From assembly GCA_037074705.1 (NCBI GenBank), contig CM073594.1:78989009-79053008 (forward strand): a stretch of DNA of 64,000 nt, in the 5' to 3' direction. The stretch is from Zhengitettix transpicula (taxonomy: Eukaryota > Arthropoda > Insecta > Orthoptera > Tetrigidae). This document shows positions 55,355 to 63,739 of the stretch, piece after piece. Under the pieces are notes generated by a model. It did no database searches. It was given only the letters and a program-made list of their open reading frames with translations, and was not told where the DNA came from. Made by a program: the position numbers and the translations under genes. Every line of letters begins with the position of its first letter. Within the stretch, counting starts at the first letter, position 1.

Positions 55355-56577
55355 GGGTGGCCTGAAAAATTTCCGACCTCAAAGTGAAGATGGCAGCACT
55401 AGTAAATAAAAACTAGTGAATTTCGTTGTTCATCTCTTGACAGTTACTCACCAAAGTTGGAAGCGCAGTTGTTATGTAACAGTCGTTTGAGTGAGTTGAT
55501 GTAAGTGTTTTTGGTGAAAATGGAGAAAATGGAGTATCGAGCTGTTATTAAATATTTGTTTTTGAAAGGCAATACGCCTACACAAATCAAAGATGAGTTG
55601 GATTCTGTGTATGGGGACACTGCACCATCATTTACCACAGTGAAATTTTGGGCAGCTGAACTTAAACGTGGCCGTAAGAGCTTGGGAGACAATAAACATT
55701 GGGGACGTCCAAAAACTGCAACTACCGACGAAAACATCGCCAAAGTTCACCAAATGGTGCTACACGATCGCCGAATTAAAGTGAGAGAGATAGCAGAGGC
55801 CATGAGAACGTGTTTGTCACATATTAAATCAACATTTAGGCATGAGAAAGCTGTCTGCGCGTTGGGTACCGCGTTTTCTCACGTTAGACCAAAAACGTGT
55901 TGGAATGGACATTTCCAACGCTCTGTTGACGAAGTTTAGGCGCAATAAATCCAAGTTTTGGCGCCGATAAATTACTGTAGATGAAACTTGGATACATCAT
56001 TATACGCCCGAAACAAAAATAAATTAAAAACAGTGGACTTCAAAGGGGGAACCGGCTCCAAAAAAAAGTTTTTCGGCTGGGAGAGTGATGGCTACTGTTT
56101 TTTGGGATAGTCATTGAGTCATTTTAATCGATTATCTTCAAAAAGGAAAAAACAATTCTGGAGAATCATTACTTGACAAGCTGAAGGCAGAAACGGCCAC
56201 ATTTGCATACAATGAAAATCCTGTTTCACCAAGACAACGCACCGTCTCACACCTCAGCGGTTGCCATGGCGAAAATCCACGAATTACGGTTTGAACTGCT
56301 TGACCATCCAGATCTAGCGCCAAACGACTTCTTCTTGTTCCCTCATCAAAACATTGCTCTCGGAGGACAGAGATTTTCGTTAAATGAAGAGGCAATCACC
56401 TTCGTGAACAATTAGTTTTCAGAGAGAAACGCCGAGTACTTTTTGGACGGGTTACAGAGATGGGAGCAACGATGGGAGAAGTGTGGAGAGTTACAAGGAA
56501 ACTATGTTAAAAAATAAAATAAAAATTCAAAAAAAATATCTTCTATCATTGTTGGGTGGGAAACTTTTCAGACCACC
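55355..56577 (+). mobile_element. Family-2 mariner, end to end (unit 2)
   Basis: Left TIR GGGTGGCCTGAAAAATTTCC at 55,355; right TIR as complement of GGTGGTCTGAAAAGTTTCCC ending at 56,577. Length about 1.22 kb. It carries the transposase pseudogene described separately. The right flank is not the continuation of the left-flank L sequence but another copy of L from its beginning. Confidence 0.9.
55520..56515 (+). pseudogene. Family-2 mariner transposase pseudogene (DD30D spacing)
   Basis: The DNA-binding part is open to 55,806. There 'gccatgag-aacgtgtttgtc' lacks 11 nt between ATG and GTTTGTCAC (7 nt instead of the 18 seen at 59,777-59,794) and shifts the frame. The continuation in the new frame (GMRKLSARWVPRFL, LDQKRVGMDISNALLTKFRR) meets TAA just before ITVDETWIHHY. 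The second block is FHQDNAPSHTSAVAMAK. The third, 'LLDHPDLAPNDFFLF', lacks PYSP, leaving 30 instead of 34 residues between catalytic Asp. There is also a stop after TFVNN. Inactive by several lesions; two of them are shared with other copies. Confidence 0.92.
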
Positions 56578-56582
56578 TGTGT

Positions 56583-56745
56583 ATTGCATGTCGACTTGAT
56601 GATGTGTAATGATCAACGTCATCGTCTTACATCATACTGGGTTTTAAGTCTGGTACGGGCATTGATGTTTGTATTTGTGTTCCTCGCACTCATCTTCGTC
56701 ATCAGACCAGTTGCAGAACTTCCGCTAACACGTGCCACTATTAAG
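56583..56745 (+). repeat. L' repeat (right flank of mariner)
   Basis: 'tgcatgtcgacttgatgatg' ... 'catactgggttttaagtctg' ... 'cttcgtcatcagaccagttg' ... 'cgtgccactattaag'. About 90% like L by eye. The 71-codon frame over it (56,584-56,799) has no known motif. Confidence 0.85.
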
Positions 56746-56799
56746 CAGCGCAGAATTCTAACCTCGATCATCAAATCGGAGCTGAGCAACAGGTTTTGA

Positions 56800-57599
56800 T
56801 TTCCGAAGAAAAGGGAAAGAGATACTTCTACAAACCAGTCTTAGTACAAACGACTAAATAATTTATTGTGTATTATATAGATTCTGTAAGTAACTTGGAA
56901 ATGGAATACGATCAAATCATTTTAATACCTATTCGATTAAATTCTGTATTTTCTTGTAAAACAAATTGACTAATATATTTTACTGGCCGGACGGTACATT
57001 TCTTTGATAAGCGTAAACAAACATTTCTCTTAAACAGCAATACATTGATATGCTTACATATTCAACTGTATCAGCGGGCCATATTGTCCATTAGCCGTGT
57101 GATTTCGCGAGTGGAGTAATACAAACAATATGGTGGGAGAGTGCTCTCAACATATCCATCAATCCAATAAACATACGTTCAAGCATAATATAGGTTCTGA
57201 GTGATATTAGAAGATATACGATTGTCATATTCACACTGAACCGATGATATTTAATGCGTTGGGGGTCATCTCTGGTTTAATATCTGCAACCAGCTTCTGT
57301 TACACATTCCACTAACGCTACCAAAAACATGGCTGTGAATACATGTTTATGACGCCAGGCGATAAGTGAAGGAAATGGCTCACTGAAACGCGTAATACGA
57401 TTAAAGTTTTCCGAGAATTTGCGGCAGCATACGTAATTTTTTTGCTAGAGCACACCACAATACTTTGCCGCTTAAGGAATAATAATCAAACTTGAAGTTA
57501 TTGGTGATAATTCAAAAAACACCTTCGGTGCAACTTATTACTTCCAAATGGGGAAGGATGCTCCCAAATAAATTTTAATTTTTTGCAGTGGCTAATTAT
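56800..57599. other. No recognisable gene
   Basis: AT-rich, few open frames, no shared repeat noticed. Confidence 0.4.
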
Positions 57600-58713
57600 A
57601 AAACAATGAGGCCTACGTTGTTTTTGTAATTGAAACGGCAGCTGTTCAGCATCCGGACCAAACAAGCTCGTAAACATTCTAGAAATTCGCCACAGTACAT
57701 CTATACGCCGTGGACAAATCAGAAATAATGTATATCGCCTTTGTCGGCGATTATTTAAAAACTCCGGGACTCACAATGGGAGTCGCTGGCAGAATTTCAT
57801 CGAGAGTAGCAGGGAGAATTTCATTAACAGCAGTTGTACACAGAATTTCATCGAGTAAAGGTTGGACATAGAATTCGATCAAGTAAAGGTCGCAGGAAAA
57901 ATTTCAATAAGTAAAACTGAGGGTAGAAAGAACTCCAACCAGTAAAGACAGTTATAAATTTCGTCGAGAAGGAGTGGATAATGTTCTGATTGACCCTTAA
58001 TCAGAACGAGAACTACAATAATTGCTGGAGAGGGAGAGAGACTTAATGCAGAGGTCCACAGTGTTATACGGAGTAATTGTTCCAGGTAAAAGATACAAAA
58101 GTTTTGGACAGTGATTATGAAACGAATTAAATTCTGTGAAATTCTGGTCTGTTATATGTGAATAGTGTATAGTGTGTCAAAGAGCCCAAAACGAATGCCT
58201 GGTATCAGTAAACTGTAAGTAGAGAGAGAAATTTTATGAATTTTATTGCAAACGTTAAATAAATATCAATTCGTCAGATTTCGTATTGACATTCATTTTG
58301 CTGTTTATTTCTAATTAATTTGAATGTTTTAAATTTTTGATTGTTAACTTGAATGTAAGAAAAGCTTTGTTTTTTTATTTAAAAGGCCCAATAAACGACC
58401 ATGAGATGAGAGTATATAAATTTCTAAAATAGTAAGGTCATGAATGTAAATCAATCACAACAAGAAAATTTGTTATTATTCCTTTAAATAAATTAATTGT
58501 TTTCTTAGGTTTAAATTCTGTAATTATTTAACATCCTTTCATTTTAAATTTTAATAAAATAAATTCATCCGTTAATTAACCATAATAATTTAATTTCTTT
58601 TGCATATTACATAGATTGGAAAATTAATTAGTTAATTAATTAAAATCATTCTGAATATTACATTTGGCTCATCAACGTGGGCCGATTAAATTAAATTTAG
58701 TTTGCTTATTACA
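57600..58713 (+). mobile_element. LTR-A copy, 5' end approximate
   Basis: Ends 'gtttgcttattaca' at 58,713, followed by ATATATAT. Landmarks: U3 30-bp units 'aatttcatcgagtaaaggt' / 'aattcgatcaagtaaaggtc' (57,785-57,960), 'attcgtcagatttcg' (58,267), 'caataaacgaccatgagatg' (58,389), and inside the 3' end 'ATTACATTTGGCTCATCAAC' + GTGGGCCG (58,657-58,684), a PBS-like unit. The start is not fixed because TGTAATAA is not evident. Confidence 0.65.
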
Positions 58714-58850
58714 ATATATATGTATTGTAAAGATTAATTTCTGCCTCACTGTTAGGCATTGAATTGACCCACAGTTTTATTGGTTTATATAATTTTGCAG
58801 AATTGTTTTGTAAATATATAAACAAATATTATGAACATGAATTTTTTTCT
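58714..58850. other. Spacer with AT run
   Basis: Short sequence after LTR-A. Contains 'tttatataattttgcag', a splice-acceptor-like string of unknown relevance. Confidence 0.35.
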
Positions 58851-58852
58851 CA

Positions 58853-59088
58853 GGGTTCACGTGAGATTTTTGTTATGAGGTGTGGTATTTTTATGCCACA
58901 ACCAGCTGTTCCGTAATTTACTTTTTAAAAAAACCTGCGTTGTCGATATGGTCCCAGCGAAATCCCAACTTCAAGATCGTCACAAACTGTCCATCCCTCA
59001 CTACTATTGACAACTGTCGTATCATCCATCCGCACCCATACAGTTGCAAGAAGTGCTATACCAAAACTGTGCTTGTTTCTGGATCGTA
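58853..59088 (+). other. Possible isolated exon, unrecognised
   Basis: Between an acceptor-like 'atttttttctcag' (58,841-58,852) and a strong donor-like GTAAGT (59,088-59,093), one frame reads NPNFKIVTNCPSLTTIDN then CRIIHPHPYSCKKCYTK. Five Cys and two His in 35 residues could be a small Cys-rich extracellular module. The frame opens only from about 58,872, so the acceptor is not supported by it. No neighbouring exon is visible and the domain is not one I can name. Confidence 0.2.
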
Positions 59089-59136
59089 AGTAATATGTGC
59101 ACAACATTTGGCTACATTGCAACCACTTACGATATT

Positions 59137-59692
59137 TTTTTTTAGGGCAACAGGCTACATGAGGGTAATCCACTTTGGGCAACTCCCCTTTAATAGCATA
59201 GGAAGGGGTTTGAAAGGGAGGATGCGGAAGGGTACAGGAAGGTAGCCAAGGGTTACTAGGGCCCACGGGCTATATTTTAAGGATCCAACCCGGCATTATC
59301 TTAAAGAAATGCAGGGAAAACCCTAGAAAAACCTGCATCAGGTAGGTCGGGCATTGGGTACTTGTCCCACGCCCTTCCGATACCGGGAGAGGAGTTTGCT
59401 GTGGGGACGCAGAATTCCCTTCTTCATGCCTCGACCAGTTAAGGAGGCAGCTGGCCGACTATTCCAATGGGAATAGCGGACAACTCTTACCGTATGCCCA
59501 AGGTCTGTGACCCCGGAACATACACCTCTCAGAACAGACCGAGGTGCCTCGGCTTGTGGGAACCTTAGTTCAAAAACGGAGAGGAAAAGGCATCCCCCAA
59601 AGGTTGCCCCTTCCTATCTCTCCAAAAAGGTTCTGCCTGCGAGAGAACATCCCTCGCTTGTTACCTGCGAGAGGATTCTCTCGCAGGCTTTA
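59137..59692 (+). repeat. R1 repeat, complete copy with terminal hairpins
   Basis: Collinear with 17,748-18,306 from T(n)-'agggcaacaggctacatg' to the terminal hairpin at 59,664-59,687 (CCTGCGAGAG / CTCTCGCAGG, loop GATT). It is inserted next to, or into, a family-2 mariner remnant that starts immediately to the right. Confidence 0.9.
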
Positions 59693-60010
59693 CTTCAAGT
59701 ACGATAAAATCTCTCAAGTTCACCAAATGTTGCTAGAAAACCGTCGAATAACTGTGAGAGAGATAGCAAAGACTATGAATATGTCCATATAACTTGTTTG
59801 TCACATTTCGAATCAGGATTTAGACATGAGAAAGCTGTCGGAGCGTTGTGAGCCGCGTTTGCACTATCCGCAAATAATCAGAGAATTGGCGCCGATTAAT
59901 TACTGTAAATGAAACATGGAGACAGTATTACATTCCAGAAACAAAAACGTAGTGGAAACAGAAGACTAGAAAGTGGGAATCGGCTGCAAAAATAAAGAGC
60001 AAATTATTCA
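59693..60010 (+). pseudogene. Family-2 mariner internal fragment retaining the ancestral length
   Basis: One frame reads SQVHQMLLENRRITVREIAK then TMNMSI before TAA. Unlike the other copies, 18 nt separate ATG (59,774) from GTTTGTCAC, so it lacks the shared 11-nt deletion. It continues as 'HISNQDLDMRKLSERC', 'ITVNETWRQYYIPETKT' with the catalytic Asp changed to Asn. Heavily decayed and bounded by R1 copies on both sides. It is more diverged than the others and serves as an outgroup for their shared lesions. Confidence 0.78.
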
Positions 60011-60029
60011 TCAATACTTGAGATACTGT

Positions 60030-60290
60030 AGCCATGGGTCAACTAGGGCCCCCGGGCTATGGTTTAAGGATCATACCCGGCAATTTGACTTAAAGTGATG
60101 CAGGGAAAACCCTAGAAAAACCTGCATCAGGTAGGTCGGGCATTGGGTACTTGTCCCACGCCCTTCCGATAGCGGGAGAAGAGTTTGCTGTGCGGTCGCA
60201 GCTTTTTCCTCGCCGTGCATTGACCAATTTAGGAGGCAGCTGGCCGACTGTTCCAATGGTAACAGAGAACGACTCATGTGGGAATCTTAG
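60030..60290 (+). repeat. R1 repeat, middle part only
   Basis: 'agccatgggtcaactagggc', 'gcagggaaaaccctagaaaa', 'ggtaggtcgggcattgggta', 'cttccgatagcgggagaaga', 'gaggcagctggccgactgtt', then a jump to the 'gtgggaatcttagttcaaaa' part. Both R1 ends are missing. Confidence 0.85.
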
Positions 60291-60474
60291 TTCAAAAAAC
60301 CTTTGCTACCTTCCTCTACCCAGAACTTCCTCAACACCCTACCCAGAACTTAGGGATTATCTATCTGCCTCGGCCGCGCCTGGTCAAAATCCAACTTGCC
60401 AAGCTCTCAAACCTTGATAATATGTAATTAAAATAAAATCTATCTATCTATCTATCTATCTATCTATATCTATA

Positions 60475-60475
<1 letters not shown>
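60291..60475 (+). repeat. LINE-like 3' end with (ATCT)n tail
   Basis: GC-richer segment ending 'ccttgataatatgtaattaa' then 'aataaaatctatctatctat'. The simple-repeat tail after AATAAA resembles the one at 16,020-16,045. No coding domain. Confidence 0.45.
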
Positions 60476-60526
<51 letters not shown>

Positions 60527-60535
60527 TATATAGCA
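60476..60535. repeat. (AT)n microsatellite
   Basis: Follows the ATCT tail; nearly pure AT with single interruptions. Confidence 0.95.
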
Positions 60536-60559
60536 ATAATAGAACTATCGCGCTACAAG

Positions 60560-60685
60560 CGTAATAATAAGGGAAATAGCTGTGATGTTTGATTTGATGT
60601 GAAGCATCTCTGAAATGATGCTGGAATTGTACCTGGTGTCAATGTCTAAAATCTTAGCATTTTGCCAATCAAATGTATGTTTCGA
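60560..60685 (-). mobile_element. PLE fragment, minus arm of an inverted pair
   Basis: Minus strand reads KHTFDWQNAKILDIDTRYNS then SEMLHIKSNITAI, the end of the PLE coding region. It is followed directly to the right by the same region on the plus strand. The junction is at about 60,686. Confidence 0.8.
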
Positions 60686-60686
60686 T

Positions 60687-61165
60687 TCAATTCAATTGTA
60701 ATTCCTGCTACATAGGGCAAACAAAACGATTCTTTAATACACGTATTAAGGAACATATGTCTAATATGAAACTTACCATTGATAAACAATCCGTAGTATC
60801 CAAACATATAATTAATTCTAAACATACATTGTTTGGCAAAATGCTAAGATTTTAGACATTGACACTAAGTACAATTCCAGACTCGTTTTAGAGATGTTTC
60901 ACATTAAATCAAACATCACAGCTATTAATGTATAAACAGACACTATCAAACTCAACAAACTGTATTATCCCATACGATTACGCTAACCCTTCGGTTATCC
61001 AATTGTTGCGTCTTCGTCGCTTTTGAGTTTTGTCAACTGATGAGTGCAGTTGTGTCGCTCTAGGCTCTTCTTGGCTCCTGAGAAAAGGGACAAGGATCCC
61101 AGAAACGTTGTATAGTATTTATACTATCACTTATTTTTTCCGAATTGGCTATATTTCTTATTAAA
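60687..61165 (+). mobile_element. PLE fragment, plus arm, with GIY-YIG domain and 3' UTR
   Basis: FNCNSCYIGQTKRFFNTRIK then EHMSNMKLTIDKQSVVSKHI encodes the GIY-YIG core, as at 24.85-25.2 kb. A one-base loss after KHT ('ttgtttggcaaa') shifts the frame to a stop at 60,853, but the homologous sequence continues to 60,960. The 3' UTR follows, with 'ccagaaacgttgtatagtat' and 'atactatcacttattttttc', ending near 61,165. No reverse transcriptase; dead. Confidence 0.85.
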
Positions 61166-61944
61166 ATTTGCATATTGTTCGAATTAATGTTAGTTTTTCA
61201 TCAATTTAATTTCTCGAACAATCATTGAGCTTCAATTGTCCCGACAGAAAAGTAAATTGATTTTCAAATAGTGGAAACAATTTTATGAATGTTACTTGGT
61301 GTAGATGAGACCGTAACATACGTCCAGTGCTAACATCGTGGTGTATGCTTTCATAAAACCACGTTAACGAACTGAAATGATGATATACTCCGCAGTGGAA
61401 ACTGTGTGGCTCGCATGTAAATGCATGTTTTCAGCCATTTCAACCTTTTAACCGCCGCCGGGAAATAAATTACTGTTTTCAGGATGGAATTCACTACTCA
61501 CTGGTACATACAGACATATACGTCGCCGCAGTTACAGGGGAATGACAATCACGCCATCCTTATATGAATTATTTTGTGCATATTTCTTCAATTATTATAG
61601 GTTTAACTACATAATCAATTTTAATAGATTTGAGTAGGTAAACACACCAAAATAAAAAATTGTAATGATTATTAATTATTCTTCTTATTAATAGTTTCAA
61701 TTTTCCGATTGTAAGTATAATTTCTTTAAAGATTTAAAAATTTGTATATGATTAAACATTTTAGTACTTCTTTCCAATAATTTAATAACTGCATTTACAA
61801 TAACTATGAAAAATGCAGTTACATTTTACGAAGTAAGTGAATGTAATTATATGCATTAATTGATCGGAAATTCCAGAATCGCTTGGAATGAATTACAATT
61901 TTTTTGGGGTAATATATCGGAATATAAATGGTAATGTTCAGTCT
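61166..61944. other. No recognisable gene
   Basis: AT-rich, no motif-bearing frame. Confidence 0.4.
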
Positions 61945-62290
61945 TATAGGGGGAAATTACTTATTTTTAAGTAATTTAATTTTTTACTTAGTTATATTAA
62001 TCTGAAAATATTAAATTGTTTGGCAGGTATAAATTATTACATTAATTAATGATTTATATTTTATTAATACATAAAAGTTCCTGCTATTATCATCAATTGA
62101 AATACACACGGCTATTTTACGAACATAAACAAAACGAAAAGAGAAAAAATTCTGACAGATGGTCATATGACTGTAATGAACTGAATTTGGCAGGCTTATT
62201 TTCCGGTACATTAACACTTGCAGATCTTGCAGGTCAAAACTTCGCAGATAGCTCGGATCGGAGGCTACAAGCCTTTGCATATTTATATAT
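61945..62290. repeat. Repeat X, copy 3 (left third)
   Basis: 'ttacttatttttaagtaatt', 'acattaattaatgatttata', 'cacacggctattttacgaac' and 'ttgcagatcttgcaggtca' align with the left part of copies 1 and 2. It is cut off by Helitron sequence at about 62,290. Confidence 0.55.
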
Positions 62291-62875
62291 CCTTTGTATA
62301 TTTATATATTTGGCCTACAGGCTATCTCCAGCAGGACTGTTCACTATCAATATCCCTACCCCTAAAAATATTTATCCGACTCAAATATCGGCTGTTTTAG
62401 CATGTTTAAATATTTCCACCCCCGTAAACCCCCACTTCTGGGTGTGCTAGACGCGTTCTCATCCCTACAGTGTATTTTTTCTGGTCGCAAATAACACGTG
62501 TACGAAATTTGGTGAAATTTGCTCCACCGGCGTAGATTTGTATTCTCCACCCCAAACCCTAAGGGTGCCCTTTTGCCAGGGTGTAGTGGATGAAAATTAT
62601 ATTCAGATAACATCGGTAGAAACACTATCAATATCTTTGACCACTAAAAATATTTATCCGACTGAAATATCGACTGTTTTAGCATGTTTAAATATTCCCA
62701 CCCCCGTTTCTGGGGGTGGTAGACGCGTCTCACCCCGTCAGTGTTTGTTTCCTGGCCGCAAAGAACACGTGTACGAAATTTGGTGAAATTTTCATCAGCG
62801 GTGTAGATTTGTATAAGGAACATACGAATTTATATACATACATACAAACAAAGGAACATACAAACAAACGCTCAA
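62291..62875 (-). mobile_element. Helitron-array fragment with repeated leader
   Basis: Minus-strand leader 'caaatttcgtacacgtgttc' occurs twice (about 62,765-62,784 and 62,491-62,510), each followed by 'gacgcgtctacc' or 'aacgcgtctagc' and 'aacatgctaaaac-g-cgatat' units (62,685 and 62,402). So a leader-plus-unit block of about 275-280 bp is tandemly repeated. Same family as 19,996-23,955. No 3' hairpin. Confidence 0.7.
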
Positions 62876-63150
62876 AAACGCACTCTCCAAACCCAAATCG
62901 CCAATTACGTAATCGGAAGAACATCTTCTTTGTTGTCAGATCAAAATCTAAAATTGTATTTTTAGAATGAAATAGTTTTAGCTAAATACATCAGATAATT
63001 TGGGCTATGGTATTTCTTTTCTCACATTCAATATGAAACACCCTTTTCACACTTTTTTTTAAAATTTACTTTTAGTTTACATAGTCGAATTAGCCTATTG
63101 GTCAGTAGCGAGTTACATCTGTTAAGTTTTACATTTGCTAAACATTTGAA
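62876..63150. other. No recognisable feature
   Basis: AT-rich spacer. Confidence 0.35.
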
Positions 63151-63735
63151 TTACTTTATATAAATCAGTTTTCGTAGTAAAAATCTATAAGGTTGTTTTA
63201 TTGCTGTTGGCGAGTTGCAGATCTCCATCATCGAATCAGCTATAGTTGATTTTCTTATGTCGCTATATTTGGTGCAGTCAAAGAGGACATGAGGAATTGT
63301 TGTGGCCTCCTTGTATGAGCTACATACCGGCTGCGGAGATCTGGAAATCAATAATGAGTGTGTGAAACTGGAGTGCAATGTTCTGATTCTGCCTACAACA
63401 ACCTGTTGCCTTCGAGATAGTTCTTTCGGGTGCGATATTTCTCTAATGCTGCTGACATTTCTGAGGATGACTCCGCATTCCTCTGGTTTTTCCTCTGCTA
63501 TCAGTGTAGCTCGAACCTCAGGATTTGTTGTGGGCATTAACGTCTCCAAGTAACATATAGTTGGATCCTAGTTGCTTGGTTATGTCTTCTAGTTCGTGTT
63601 TCAGCGCCGGATTGTTTCGAGATAGTTCTTTCGGGTGCGATATTTCTCTGATGCTGCTAACATTTCTGAGGATGAATCCACATTCTTCTGGTTTTACTGG
63701 TCTATTCTACTTTTCCTCCAGTTCCTTTTTTTATT
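63151..63735 (-). pseudogene. Rearranged LINE: endonuclease fragment between two copies of its C-terminal segment
   Basis: On the minus strand the order is: KPEECGFILRNVSSIREIS-HPKELSR (63,697-63,618); then KHELEDITKQLGSNYMLLGD then VNAHN (63,615-63,526), the LINE endonuclease motif LGD-NAHN; then, in another frame, KPEECGVILRNVSSIREIS again (63,492-63,413), RRQQVVVGRIRTLHSSFTHS and 'IPHVLFDCTKYSDIRKS' (ORF2 C-terminus). The reverse transcriptase is deleted. The two C-terminal segments are about 95% alike and 205 bp apart. Same LINE group as 14,190-15,137. Confidence 0.85.
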
Positions 63736-63739
63736 TGTT

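Larger units (their letters stand above)
54191..56136. repeat. Tandem duplication, unit 2
   Basis: Same content as unit 1. Unlike unit 1, its mariner continues uninterrupted past 56,136 to a right TIR, so unit 2 retains the original junction on its right and unit 1 the original junction on its left. Confidence 0.93.

Noticed and set aside
61037..61044. CTGATGAG as a hammerhead core box
   Set aside because: No GAAA box with a pairing stem follows at the right distance, and the homologous position at 24.75 kb reads CTGACAAA, so the match is likely chance.
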